From contig NZ_NPKP01000010.1 in assembly GCF_008329585.1 (NCBI RefSeq), positions 124,001-188,000 on the forward strand: a stretch of 64,000 nt of DNA, read 5' to 3'. This stretch comes from Mycolicibacterium sp. P9-22. GTDB lineage: Bacteria > Actinomycetota > Actinomycetes > Mycobacteriales > Mycobacteriaceae. Under the pieces are notes generated by a model. It had not been told where the DNA came from. It was given only the letters and a program-made list of their open reading frames with translations, and made no database searches. The position numbers and the translations under genes are program-made. Positions 50,661 through 60,025 of this stretch are shown in pieces (within the stretch, counting starts at the first letter, position 1; each line of letters begins with the position of its first letter).

Positions 50661-52024
50661 AGTCTTTCGGAGAACGCAACCAGTTCGTCGTCGGCGCAGT
50701 CGGTCTCGCGATCATCGCGGCGATCGTGCTGGGCGCGCTGAACTACGACAAGTTGCCCTTCCTGAACCAGGGCAGGGACTACTCGGCCTATTTTGCCGAG
50801 GCCAGCGGTATCCGCGACGGCGCCACCGTGCAGGTCTCCGGTATGCGGGTGGGCAGCGTTTCCGGTGTGGAACTGGACGGCCAGCGGGTGCTGGTCAAGT
50901 TCAAGATCGACGGGGACGTGCGGATCGGGGATCGCAGCGAGGCCGCGGTCAAGACCAAGAGCCTGCTGGGCACCAAGTACCTGGAGGTCACCCCGCGCGG
51001 TGACGGCTGGCAGGACGGCGTCATCCCGCTGGACCGCACCACGCCGGCCTACCAACTGCCGGACGCGCTCGGAGATCTGTCCGCGACCATCAGCGGACTG
51101 AACACCAACCAGCTGTCGGATTCGCTGCGGGTGCTCTCGGAAACCTTCGCCGACACCCCGCCCGAGCTGAGGATCGCCATCGAAGGGGTGTCCCGGTTCT
51201 CCGAGACCCTCAACGAGCGGGACGCCGAACTGCGGGGACTGCTGGGCAACGCGAACAAGGCCACCACGGTGCTCGCCGAGCGCAGTGACCAGATCGTCGC
51301 GCTGGTGCGCAACAGCAACGCGCTGCTGGCCGAGTTGCAGGCGCAAAGCGCTGCGCTGGACGCGATCTCGGGCAACATCTCGGCGCTGAGCCGACAGCTC
51401 CAGGGCTTCATCGCCGAGAACGACGAGACCCTGAAACCGGCGATCGACAAGCTCAACGGTGTGCTGACCATCCTGGACAACCGCAAGGAACGACTGCAGA
51501 AGTCGCTGAAGCTGATCGGCGACTACGCCATGTCACTGGGGGAGTCGGTGTCCGGCGGACCGTTCTTCAAGTCCTATGTCGCCAACCTGCTTCCGGGACA
51601 GTTCGTGCAGCCCTTCGTCGACGCCGCCTTCTCCGATCTCGGCCTGGACCCCAACGTGCTGCTGCCCTCGGAGCGCACCGATCCGCAGGTCGGTCAGGCC
51701 GGCACCCCGGCGATGCCGGTGCCCTACCCGCGCACCGGTCAGGGCGGCGATCCGCGCCTGAACCTGCCCGACGCCATCACCGGCAACCCTGGCGATCTCG
51801 GCTGCGGCCCGCCAGGGATCCCGCTGCCCGGCCCGACCGGTTGCTACCCGTACCGCGAGCCGATTCCGGCGCCGCCGCCGGGTGGACCGCCGCCGGGACC
51901 GCCCGCGCTGGCGCCGCCGGGAATCGCCTCGACCCCGACGCCTCCGGGCCCGGTGTTCGTGCCCGCCCCCGGTGAGCCCGCGCCGCACGGTGCCGGATCC
52001 GGCGCAGAACCGGGAGTCCGCTGA
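50657..52024 (+). CDS. mceC: MceC subunit
   Basis: A 455-residue Mce protein with membrane helix (~10-30), MCE domain (YFAEASGIRDGATVQVSGMRVGSV), a long coiled-coil region and a Pro/Gly-rich C-terminus from ~370 (PPGGPPPGPP). ATG 50657 overlaps mceB stop (ATGA). Ends one base into mceD (TGATG). Confidence 0.93.
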   Translation: MKSFGERNQFVVGAVGLAIIAAIVLGALNYDKLPFLNQGRDYSAYFAEASGIRDGATVQVSGMRVGSVSGVELDGQRVLVKFKIDGDVRIGDRSEAAVKTKSLLGTKYLEVTPRGDGWQDGVIPLDRTTPAYQLPDALGDLSATISGLNTNQLSDSLRVLSETFADTPPELRIAIEGVSRFSETLNERDAELRGLLGNANKATTVLAERSDQIVALVRNSNALLAELQAQSAALDAISGNISALSRQLQGFIAENDETLKPAIDKLNGVLTILDNRKERLQKSLKLIGDYAMSLGESVSGGPFFKSYVANLLPGQFVQPFVDAAFSDLGLDPNVLLPSERTDPQVGQAGTPAMPVPYPRTGQGGDPRLNLPDAITGNPGDLGCGPPGIPLPGPTGCYPYREPIPAPPPGGPPPGPPALAPPGIASTPTPPGPVFVPAPGEPAPHGAGSGAEPGVR

Positions 52025-53361
52025 TGGCTACGCCTTCCAAGCCGCGCACGCGGACGGTCCTGGCGGTGGCGCTGATCGCGCTGCTGGCCGCGGGTGTCTT
52101 CGTGGTGATCAAGGTCAGTGACACCGTCAACCGCGTCAACGTCGTCGCGTACTTCGACAGCAGCAACGGCATCTTCGAGGGCGACGACGTGGTGATCCTC
52201 GGCGTGCCGGTCGGCCGGATCGACAAGATCGAGCCCGAGCCCGAGCGGGTGAAGATCTCGTTCTGGTACGACGCCCGCCACAAGGTGCCCGCCGACGTCA
52301 ACGCCGCGATCCTGTCACCGATGCTGGTGACCTCCAGGGCAATCCAGCTGACCCCGGCCTACTCGAGCGGCCCGGTCCTGGAGAACGACGCCGTCATCGA
52401 GCAGAACCGCACCGTGGTGCCGGTCGAGTACGACGATGTCCGCGAACAACTCCACCGCATCACCGAGACACTGCAACCCACCGAGCCCGGTGGGGTGAGC
52501 GAACTCGGCGCGTTCATCAACACCGCCGCGGACAACCTGCGCGGTCAGGGCGCGGACATCCGTGCCACGTTGGTCAAGCTGTCGCAGGCGATTTCGGCGG
52601 TCGGCGACCACAGCACCGATGTCTTCGCCACGGTGAAGAACCTGTCGATCCTGGTCTCCGCGTTGCAGGACAGCACCGACGTGATGCGCCAGCTCAACCA
52701 GAACCTGGCTTCGGTGACCGGCACACTGGCCGACAACCCCGACGAGGTCGGCACCGCCGTGCAGGACCTGGCCGACACCGTCGGTCTGGTGCAGAACTTC
52801 GTCGCCGAGAACCGCGAAAGCCTGGGCACCACATCGGATCGGCTGGCCGGGGTGACCCAGGCCCTCAACGACAGCCTCGGCGACGTCAAGCAGTTCCTGC
52901 ACGTGGCGCCCACGGCATTCCAGAACTACATCAACATCTATCAGCCGGCGCAGGGCGCGGTGTCCAGCGTGCCGGTGATCAACAACTTCGCCAACCCGAT
53001 CAGCTTCCTGTGCGGCGCGGTGCAGGCGGCGTCCCGACTCGGTGCCGAGCAGTCCTCCAAGCTGTGCGTGCAGTATCTGGCGCCGATCATCAAGAACCGT
53101 CAGTACAACTTCCTGCCGATCGGCCAGAACCTCGCGGTCGGTACCCAGGCCCGCCCCAATGAGGTGACCTACAGCGAGGATTGGATGCGCCCGGACTACA
53201 TCCCGCCGCCGGGGCCGGCGCCCGCCGCACCGCCGGCCGGGGCCGCTCCCGCTCCGGGGGGCCCGCCGCTGGCGGCCGAGGCCACTTCCGGCATCGGGCT
53301 GGCCACCAACCCGGCCGACGGCCTGCCCGGGCTGATGGTGCCGACGGGACCCGGATCATGA
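52024..53361 (+). CDS. mceD: MceD subunit
   Basis: A 445-residue Mce protein with membrane helix (~10-30), MCE domain (VVAYFDSSNGIFEGDDVVILGVPVGRI), helical region and a Pro/Ala-rich tail. Two cysteines near 330-345 (FLCG...KLCVQ) are conserved in Mce proteins. Coupled by one- to four-base overlaps with both neighbours. Confidence 0.93.
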   Translation: MATPSKPRTRTVLAVALIALLAAGVFVVIKVSDTVNRVNVVAYFDSSNGIFEGDDVVILGVPVGRIDKIEPEPERVKISFWYDARHKVPADVNAAILSPMLVTSRAIQLTPAYSSGPVLENDAVIEQNRTVVPVEYDDVREQLHRITETLQPTEPGGVSELGAFINTAADNLRGQGADIRATLVKLSQAISAVGDHSTDVFATVKNLSILVSALQDSTDVMRQLNQNLASVTGTLADNPDEVGTAVQDLADTVGLVQNFVAENRESLGTTSDRLAGVTQALNDSLGDVKQFLHVAPTAFQNYINIYQPAQGAVSSVPVINNFANPISFLCGAVQAASRLGAEQSSKLCVQYLAPIIKNRQYNFLPIGQNLAVGTQARPNEVTYSEDWMRPDYIPPPGPAPAAPPAGAAPAPGGPPLAAEATSGIGLATNPADGLPGLMVPTGPGS

Positions 53362-54485
53362 CGACAGCTGTTCGTGTTGCCGGCGCTCTGTTGGTGGTCG
53401 CTGCCGCGGCCACCGGATGCCAGTGGAAGGGCCTGAACTCGGTGGCGCTGCCCGGTGTCGAGGGCGTCGGGCCGGGGGCCTACACCATCCAGGCCCAGAT
53501 GCCCGATGTCGATCACCTTTCGCCGAACTCCCGGGTGCGCGTCGACGACGTGACCGTCGGCAACGTGACGAAGATCGAGCGTCAGGGCTGGAACGCGCTG
53601 GTCACGATGAGCCTCAACGAGAACGTCGTGCTGCCCGCCAACGCGACCGCGACCCTCGGCCAGACCAGCCTGCTCGGATCCGAGCACATCGAACTGGCGG
53701 CACCCACCGACACCGCGCCCGAAGGCAGGCTGAAGCCCGGAGCGGTGATCCCGCTGGAGTCCAGCGGTACCTTCCCGACCACCGAGCAGACCCTGGCCGC
53801 GATCTCGTTGCTGCTCAACGGCGGTGGTGTCGGCCAGGTCCAGGACATCACGACGGCGTTCAGCACCGCCTTCTCCGGCCGTGAGGCCGACCTGCGCAGC
53901 TTGATCGAGCAGCTCGACCTCTTCATCGCGTACAACAACGATCAGAAGGACGACATCATCGCCGCGGCCGAGAGCCTGAACTCTCTGGTCGGTCAGGTCG
54001 CCGAGCAGAAGCCGGTGGTGGACAAGGCGTTGCAGACCATCCCGAACGCCCTGGAGGTGCTCGCCGACCAGCGCGAGATGCTGGCCGAGGCGCTCGCCCA
54101 GCTCGGCAAGTTCAGCGCGCTGGCCGCCGATGCGACCAGCCAGACCAGGGAGGCGCTCGTCGCCGAGCTCAAGGCCCTCGGTCCCACCCTGGAGCAGCTG
54201 GCCAATGCCGGCCCGGCGCTGACCCGCTCGCTGAGCTTCCTGACGACCTACCCCTTCCCGAAGGAAACCATCACCAACTGGATGCGCGGTGACTACGCCA
54301 ACCTGACGCTGGTGGTCGACCTGACCCTGAGCCGCGTCGACCAGGGTCTGTTCACCGGCACCCGCTTCGAAGGCGACCTGACCGAGCTGGAGATGCAGTG
54401 GGGCCGCACCATCGGCCAGCTGCCCAGCCCGTACACCGGGGTGAATCCGCTACTCGCGCCGTACCGGTGGGATCAGGGGCGATGA
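53358..54485 (+). CDS. mceE: MceE lipoprotein subunit (LprN-like)
   Basis: A 375-residue lipoprotein. Lipobox ending AAATGC gives acyl-Cys C21. MCE domain (YTIQAQMPDVDHLSPNSRVRVDDVTVGNV), then helices. MceE is the lipidated member of the Mce hexamer. ATG 53358 overlaps mceD stop; stop 2 bases before mceF. Confidence 0.94.
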   Translation: MTTAVRVAGALLVVAAAATGCQWKGLNSVALPGVEGVGPGAYTIQAQMPDVDHLSPNSRVRVDDVTVGNVTKIERQGWNALVTMSLNENVVLPANATATLGQTSLLGSEHIELAAPTDTAPEGRLKPGAVIPLESSGTFPTTEQTLAAISLLLNGGGVGQVQDITTAFSTAFSGREADLRSLIEQLDLFIAYNNDQKDDIIAAAESLNSLVGQVAEQKPVVDKALQTIPNALEVLADQREMLAEALAQLGKFSALAADATSQTREALVAELKALGPTLEQLANAGPALTRSLSFLTTYPFPKETITNWMRGDYANLTLVVDLTLSRVDQGLFTGTRFEGDLTELEMQWGRTIGQLPSPYTGVNPLLAPYRWDQGR

Positions 54486-54486
54486 C

Positions 54487-55953
54487 ATGATCCTGACCAG
54501 ACGAATCCTCATCCAGATGGCGGTCTTCATCGCCATCTCGGTGATCGCGATCGGCATCATGGCCTTCGGGTACATGCGGTTGCCGAACCTGCTCTTCGGA
54601 GCCGGGCATTACCGGGTCACCCTGGAGCTGCCCGAGACCGGGGGCCTGTACCCGCGCAGCAACGTCACCTACCGCGGATCCCAGGTGGGCCGGGTCGAGG
54701 AGGTCGGACTGACCGACCGGGGCACCGTCGAGGCGAAACTGTCGCTGACCGACGACGTGTCCATCCCGGCCGACCTGGAGGCGGCGGTGCACAGCCAGAC
54801 CGCCGTCGGCGAGCTGTTCGTCGAACTGGTGCCGCGCAGCGGTGCGGGACCCGAACTCCGCGACGGGGACGTCATCCCGCTCGACCGCACCACGGTGCCG
54901 ATGGACGTCAACACCCTGCTGGACGCGACCAACCGTGGGCTGCAAGCCATTCCGGGTGACAACCTGCGTACCGCGGTCGACGAGGCCTACCTTGCGGTGG
55001 GCGGACTCGGGCCGGACCTGTCGCGCCTGGTGAAGGGTTCCACCCAGCTGGCCATCGATGCACGGGCCAATCTCGACTCGCTGACGACCTTGATCGACGA
55101 GTCCAAGCCGGTGCTCGACACCCAGACCGACACCTCCGGTGCGATCCGGGCCTGGGCGTCGAACCTGGCAACCATCACCGGCGAACTGCGCGAACACGAC
55201 GGTGCGGTGCGTGGCCTGCTGGAGCGTGGCCCCGGCGCCGCGGAAGAGGTCCGGGCGCTGCTGGACCGGCTGCAGCCGACGCTGCCGATCGTGCTGGCCA
55301 ACCTGGTCAACGTGAACGAGGTCGCGATCACCTATCAGCCGGCGCTGGAACAGCTGTTGGTGCTGCTACCGCAGGGCACCGCCACCACGCAGGCCACCGG
55401 TACCGCCAACCGGAACACCAAACAGGACTACAAGGGCGCGTACCTGAACTTCAATCTGAACCTGAACCTGCCGCCCGCCTGTACGACCGGCTTTCTGCCA
55501 CCGCAACAGCAGCGGGTCGCCGCCCTGGAGGACTACCCGGACCGGCCCGCCGGCGATCTGTACTGCCGCGTCCCGCAGGACTCCGCGTTCAACGTCCGCG
55601 GTGCCCGTAACCTGCCGTGCCTGACGGTGCCGGGCAAGCGCGCCCCCAGCGTCGCGATGTGCGAGAGCGACGAGAACTACGTCCCGCTCAACGACGGCTT
55701 CAACTGGAAGGGCGACCCGAACGCCACCATCTCGGGGCAGGCCATCCCACAGCTCCGGCCCGGGACACCACCTGCGGAAACAGTGCAGGCACCCGCCGCT
55801 GCGCCGCCGCCGGTCGCAGCCGCCGAATACGACCCGGCCAGCGGCACGTACGTTGGACCGGACGGGCAGGTGTATACCCATTCGAACCTGGCCCGCACCG
55901 CGAACGAGGAGCAAACATGGCAGACGATGCTGCTACCCCCGCCGGGGAAGTGA
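54487..55953 (+). CDS. mceF: MceF subunit
   Basis: A 488-residue Mce protein with N-terminal helix (~8-30), MCE domain (YRVTLELPETGGLYPRSNVTYRGSQVGRV), helical part, and a C-terminal extension with several cysteines (PACTTG, YCRV, LPCL, AMCES) followed by a Pro/Ala-rich stretch. Overlaps the first Mam gene by 37 bases. Confidence 0.94.
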   Translation: MILTRRILIQMAVFIAISVIAIGIMAFGYMRLPNLLFGAGHYRVTLELPETGGLYPRSNVTYRGSQVGRVEEVGLTDRGTVEAKLSLTDDVSIPADLEAAVHSQTAVGELFVELVPRSGAGPELRDGDVIPLDRTTVPMDVNTLLDATNRGLQAIPGDNLRTAVDEAYLAVGGLGPDLSRLVKGSTQLAIDARANLDSLTTLIDESKPVLDTQTDTSGAIRAWASNLATITGELREHDGAVRGLLERGPGAAEEVRALLDRLQPTLPIVLANLVNVNEVAITYQPALEQLLVLLPQGTATTQATGTANRNTKQDYKGAYLNFNLNLNLPPACTTGFLPPQQQRVAALEDYPDRPAGDLYCRVPQDSAFNVRGARNLPCLTVPGKRAPSVAMCESDENYVPLNDGFNWKGDPNATISGQAIPQLRPGTPPAETVQAPAAAPPPVAAAEYDPASGTYVGPDGQVYTHSNLARTANEEQTWQTMLLPPPGK

Positions 55954-56555
55954 GCGAGTCCGCATCCGAAGCTGACGTGACAGCCGGCGACGAGAACCTC
56001 GAGACGCCGGAAGACGTTGCCGCCGAGGACTTCGATGATGCCGTGGTGGAGGAGCCCGCCAAGCCCGGGATCTCGCATCTGAAGCTGGCGACGATCGTCG
56101 GGCTCGTCGTGGTGCTCGCCCTGGCCGGGCTGGTCGGCTGGCTCGGTTTCCGTGCCTACGAATCGCAGAAGCTCGAGGCGCAACGCCAGCTGTTCCTGCA
56201 GGTCGGCCGCCAAGGCGCGATGAACCTCACCACGATCGACTGGGAGCACGCCGAGGCCGATGTGCAGCGCATCGTGGATTCGGCGACCGGCACCTTCTAT
56301 GACGATTTCCAGCAGCGCGCCGGCCCGTTCATCGAGGTCGTCAAGCAGGCGCAGTCGAAGTCGGTCGGCATGGTGACCGAGGCGGGTCTGGAATCCGAGT
56401 CCGATACCGAGGCCCGGGTACTCGTCGCGGTGACTGTGCAAACATCCAATGCCGGTGCGGCCGAGCAACAGCCGAGGCTGTGGCGGATGCGCGTCACCGT
56501 GCAGGATGTCGGCGATGACCAGGTGAAGGTGTCCAACGTGGAGTTCGTGCCGTGA
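55917..56555 (+). CDS. Mce-associated membrane protein, first
   Basis: A 212-residue Mam protein. Acidic N-terminus (~50 residues, Asp/Glu-rich), one TM helix at ~58-80 (LKLATIVGLVVVLALAGLVGW), then an exported NTF2-like domain with FYDDFQQRAGPF and RMRVTVQDVGDDQVKVSNV. Mam proteins stabilise Mce transporters. ATG 55917 has AGGAG upstream. Confidence 0.88.
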   Translation: MADDAATPAGEVSESASEADVTAGDENLETPEDVAAEDFDDAVVEEPAKPGISHLKLATIVGLVVVLALAGLVGWLGFRAYESQKLEAQRQLFLQVGRQGAMNLTTIDWEHAEADVQRIVDSATGTFYDDFQQRAGPFIEVVKQAQSKSVGMVTEAGLESESDTEARVLVAVTVQTSNAGAAEQQPRLWRMRVTVQDVGDDQVKVSNVEFVP

Positions 56556-57181
56556 CCGAGAAGAAGACCGAACCCGAGGTGACCGACGCCGAGTCGACTG
56601 CCGTCGAACTGGACGACGCGACCGAGATGGCCGACGCTGCCGAGCCGACCGAGGAGACCGAGGCGGCCGAAGAGGCCGCCGCACCGGCGAGACGATCGAT
56701 CGAGTGGCCGCGGGTGCTGGCTTACGGGATCCTGCCCGGCCTGGCGCTGGTGCTGGCGCTCGGCGCCGCTTTCCTGAAATACCAGGACAATTCGGTGCGC
56801 GACGGAGACAGTGCCGCGGCCGAATCCGTGCAGGTCGCCAAGGACAGCACGATCGCACTGCTGTCCTACAAGCCCGACACCGTGGAACAGCAGCTTTCCG
56901 ATGCCCGCTCCTTGCTGACCGGAGACTTCCAGCAGGCCTACACCGACCTCACCACCGACGTCGTCATCCCGGGCGCCAAGGAGAAGCAGATCTCCGCGGT
57001 GGCAACGGTTCCGGCGGCCGCCTCGGTGGAAGCCGAGCCGAACCGCGCGGTGGTGCTGGTGTTCGTCAACCAGACGGTGGTGGTCGGCGCCGACGCCCCG
57101 ACCGACACCGCCTCCAGCGTGCGGGTCACCCTGGAGAAGACCGGCGACCGCTGGCTGATCTCCGGATTCGACCCGGTCTAG
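56552..57181 (+). CDS. Mce-associated membrane protein, second
   Basis: A 209-residue Mam protein. Very acidic N-terminus, TM helix at ~55-77 (VLAYGILPGLALVLALGAAFL), exported domain with LTGDFQQAYTDLTTDVVIPGAKEKQI. GTG 56552 overlaps the first Mam stop by 4 bases. Eleven bases separate it from the next hydrolase, which is probably in the same transcript. Confidence 0.88.
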   Translation: MTEKKTEPEVTDAESTAVELDDATEMADAAEPTEETEAAEEAAAPARRSIEWPRVLAYGILPGLALVLALGAAFLKYQDNSVRDGDSAAAESVQVAKDSTIALLSYKPDTVEQQLSDARSLLTGDFQQAYTDLTTDVVIPGAKEKQISAVATVPAAASVEAEPNRAVVLVFVNQTVVVGADAPTDTASSVRVTLEKTGDRWLISGFDPV

Positions 57182-57191
57182 GCGATCCGAG

Positions 57192-58091
57192 GTGCCCGAC
57201 CAGATCGACATCACCGGCGATGACGTCACGCTGCGCGCCCTGACCTGGGGTGACTGGGACAACGCCGACGCCCCGGTCGCGGTGTGCCTGCACGGGTTCC
57301 CCGACACCGCGCACGGCTGGCGCAAGGTGGCCCCACGGCTCGCCGACGCCGGCTGGCGGGTGGTGGCCCCGTTCATGCGAGGGTACGCGCCGTCATCGCT
57401 GTCGGCCGAGGGCAGCTATCACGTCGGCGCCCTGATGGACGATGCGCTGCGGGTGCTCGACGCGGCCGGTCCCACCGGACGCGATGTCGTCATCGGACAC
57501 GACTGGGGCGCCATCGCCGCCACCGGACTGGCGGCCATGCCGGACAGCCCGTTCGACAAGGCCACCATCATGTCGGTGCCACTGTCGGCGTCATTCCGGC
57601 AGCGCGCCGACATCGCCCGGCTGGCCGCCCAGCTGCCACGGCAGGTGCGGCGCAGCTGGTACATCATGTTCTTCCAATTACCTTGGCTGCCGGAACGTTC
57701 GGCGCAGCGGGTGGTGCCCAAGCTGTGGCGGGATTGGTCCCCGGGGTATGACGGCACCGAGGATGTGCGCCTGGTGCTCGACGCGATCGGGACCCCGGAG
57801 CACTGGCGGGCGGCACTGGGCTATTACCGGGCAACCGTGCGCAACAGTCGTCCACCGGCCCGCTACGCCGAGCTGCACCGGCACTGGCTGTCCGCACCTG
57901 TGCTGCCGACGCTCTATCTGCATGGCTCCGACGACGGTTGTGCGTCATCGGATTACACCGAGTGGGTGCGCCGCGTGCTGCCCGCTGGCAGCGCGGCCCA
58001 CGTCATCGATGGCGGCGGGCATTTCCTGCAGCTCGATCAGCCCGCCGCCACGGCGGAGCGTGTCCTGGAATTCATCGGAAGTGGCCGCTAA
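57192..58091 (+). CDS. Epoxide-hydrolase-like alpha/beta hydrolase
   Basis: A 299-residue hydrolase. HGFPDTAHGW at 34-43 (the HGxP oxyanion motif of epoxide hydrolases), nucleophile D104 in GHDWGA, and C-terminal His in GGGHFLQ. A nucleophilic Asp points to epoxide hydrolase or dehalogenase chemistry. GTG 57192. It follows the Mam genes closely and overlaps the next gene by 11 bases, so likely the tail of the mce transcript. Confidence 0.85.
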   Translation: MPDQIDITGDDVTLRALTWGDWDNADAPVAVCLHGFPDTAHGWRKVAPRLADAGWRVVAPFMRGYAPSSLSAEGSYHVGALMDDALRVLDAAGPTGRDVVIGHDWGAIAATGLAAMPDSPFDKATIMSVPLSASFRQRADIARLAAQLPRQVRRSWYIMFFQLPWLPERSAQRVVPKLWRDWSPGYDGTEDVRLVLDAIGTPEHWRAALGYYRATVRNSRPPARYAELHRHWLSAPVLPTLYLHGSDDGCASSDYTEWVRRVLPAGSAAHVIDGGGHFLQLDQPAATAERVLEFIGSGR

Positions 58092-59337
58092 CCGGCTGAC
58101 CGCGGTCGACGCTCAGATGTTCTGGATGTCGGCCAGGATGCCCAACGACACCTTCTTGCTGTACGCATTCGACGGTGTCCCGGCGGATCTGAAGGCGGCG
58201 ATCGGTCAACTGATCACCAATGCCCGCAGCAGTCCGGACCTTTCGCGACGCGTCGACGACAGTTCGAGGTGGCGGTACCCGGCCTGGGTGCACCACGAGG
58301 TGGATGCCGCACAGTTCACCGTGCACGGGCTGACGGATACGTCCTGGTCCGGCTGCCTGGCGGCGGTCAGCGCCCTGGTCGGCGATCAGCTCGATTCGAC
58401 TGTCATGCCCTGGCGGCTGCATCTCTTCCCCGGCGTGCACGGTGTTCCCGGAATCGACGGCGAAGGTACCGTCGCGGTCCTGCAGATCACCCACACCCTC
58501 GGCGGGGGTGGGCGGACCTGTGGACCGGCCGCGGTGATGTTCGGTGGATCCGCGGTGGTCGCACCGGTGACACCCGTGCATGTACATCCCGCCCTGCTGC
58601 TGTGGCGCAGTGTGCAAGCCACCCGCGCCTACCGGCAACTGGTGGCCGATACCGAGGCCGGCCTGGTGCCGCCTCCGGCCGCACCGTGTACACCGTTGCG
58701 CACCAATGACAATCCGGCGGGCTCGCAGCTCATGCGCACCCTGGTGCGTGACCGCGACGACCTGTCCGGGGCAACCGTGACGGTCGCCGCGCTGTCGGCC
58801 ATCTCCGAGGCACTGGCCGGTCAGCTCGGCTCGCTGGGCGTGCCGGTGGGGGCGCTGGGCGCCGAGGTCACCATGGCCAAGCCCGGTCCGCGGCGGGCGT
58901 ACAACCATTTCGGCACGGTCGGTGTGGGCCTGCATCCGCAGCTGCCGCGCGAGCAACGCATCGACGCGATCGCTGCCGATCTGGCTGACCGCAGGCAACG
59001 TGCTGCCCATCCCGCGATGCGGGCCTCTGAGCGCGCGTTCGACGCCACCCCGGCGCCGCTGTTACGGTGGGGGATAAGCAAGTTCGATCCTTCGGTGCGA
59101 TCGGCGACGGTCACCGGCAACACCGTGGTGTCCAGTGTGAACTGCGGGACAGCAGATTTCACGTTCGGCGGCCAGCCCATCCGGCTGGCCGCGGCGTTCC
59201 CCGGCCTGTCGCCGATGGTGGGGATCACCCACTGCGTGACCGGTGTCGGCAGCACCATCGCGCTCAGCGTGTACGCCGCCGAGTCGGCGATCGGGGATGT
59301 CGACGCCTACCTGGATCGGCTGGAAGCGGCTCTGTAG
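58081..59337 (+). CDS. WS/DGAT-like protein with degenerate active site
   Basis: A 418-residue protein with the wax ester synthase/diacylglycerol acyltransferase fold: N-terminal NRLTAVDAQMFWM, and a C-terminal half with MAKPGPRRAYNHFGTVGVGL and VSSVNCGTADFTFGG. The catalytic HHxxxDG appears as HTLGGGG at 138-144, so the second His and the Asp are missing. Acyltransferase activity of the usual kind is doubtful. GTG 58081 overlaps the hydrolase by 11 bases. Confidence 0.75.
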   Translation: MAANRLTAVDAQMFWMSARMPNDTFLLYAFDGVPADLKAAIGQLITNARSSPDLSRRVDDSSRWRYPAWVHHEVDAAQFTVHGLTDTSWSGCLAAVSALVGDQLDSTVMPWRLHLFPGVHGVPGIDGEGTVAVLQITHTLGGGGRTCGPAAVMFGGSAVVAPVTPVHVHPALLLWRSVQATRAYRQLVADTEAGLVPPPAAPCTPLRTNDNPAGSQLMRTLVRDRDDLSGATVTVAALSAISEALAGQLGSLGVPVGALGAEVTMAKPGPRRAYNHFGTVGVGLHPQLPREQRIDAIAADLADRRQRAAHPAMRASERAFDATPAPLLRWGISKFDPSVRSATVTGNTVVSSVNCGTADFTFGGQPIRLAAAFPGLSPMVGITHCVTGVGSTIALSVYAAESAIGDVDAYLDRLEAAL

Positions 59338-59362
59338 CGGCCGAATGGCCACTTGTTGCACA

Positions 59363-59992
59363 CTATTTCGAGATTTGCGTGTCATAACTGGCCGCTCGGC
59401 GCAGGGAGCCGATCCCGAGGTCCAACGCAGCCTCCAGGTAGCCCAGATCGCCGGTGGCCAGCAGGATCCCCACACCACCCTGGATGCCGGCGAGCAGGGC
59501 GGCGGCCGTGCGTTCGGCGTCGATCCCGGCAGGGACCTTGCCCTGTTCCTGCATGGCGCGGACTCCGGCGGTGATCTCGTCATGCCAGCGCTGCATCAGC
59601 GTGGCGGTGACGGCCTGTGCCCCCGGGGTGCTGCGCCCGATCTCGGACATCAGCATGCTCAGCGGGCAGCTCTGGCCCTGGCGCCGATAGCGGTCCACCA
59701 CCGCGTCGCGCCAGCGCTGCCACGCCGCCCACGAGTTCAGCGCGCCCAGGTGCGGCTGCTGGTCGGCCAGCACCTGTTCGGCCTCGTGTTCGGCCACGGC
59801 CAGCAGGAGCTGCTCCTTGCCGCCCGGGAAGTAGTGGAACAGTTGGCTCTTGGAGGTGTGGGTGCGGGCGCGGATGTCATCGAGGGTGGTCAGGGCCACC
59901 CCGCGGTCGCGGATCTCGGCCGCGGCGCCCTCGATGATGCGCTGCCGGGTGGCCGCGCCCTTGCGGGTCAATGTTTGGACTTGCGGGTCCAT
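59363..59992 (-). CDS. TetR-family regulator
   Basis: A 209-residue regulator. DNA-binding domain at ~10-60 (TRQRIIEGAAAEIRDRGVALTTLDDIRARTHTSKSQLFHYFPGGK), C-terminal domain of the TetR_C type seen in YxaF/LmrA-like regulators. ATG 59992 is chosen. Divergent from an SDR gene with 24 bases between the start codons and two matching operators across them. It probably represses both genes. The ligand is unknown. Confidence 0.88.
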   Translation of the reverse strand: MDPQVQTLTRKGAATRQRIIEGAAAEIRDRGVALTTLDDIRARTHTSKSQLFHYFPGGKEQLLLAVAEHEAEQVLADQQPHLGALNSWAAWQRWRDAVVDRYRRQGQSCPLSMLMSEIGRSTPGAQAVTATLMQRWHDEITAGVRAMQEQGKVPAGIDAERTAAALLAGIQGGVGILLATGDLGYLEAALDLGIGSLRRAASYDTQISK

Positions 59993-60025
59993 TTTTATCG
60001 GCCTACATATGGACTCATGAGTCCA
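59976..60025. promoter_or_regulatory. Twin TetR operators TGGAC-N6-GTCCA
   Basis: Site 1 TGGAC-N6-GTCCA at 59976-59991 overlaps the TetR start. Site 2 at 60010-60025 is a full 16-bp palindrome (TGGACTCATGAGTCCA) overlapping the SDR ATG. Centres are 34 bp apart. Confidence 0.7.

Noticed and set aside
57442..58080. N-terminal extension of the WS/DGAT-like gene back through the hydrolase
   Set aside because: The extended part lies out of frame inside a well-defined alpha/beta hydrolase and is Arg/Cys-rich; GTG 58081 gives the family start.
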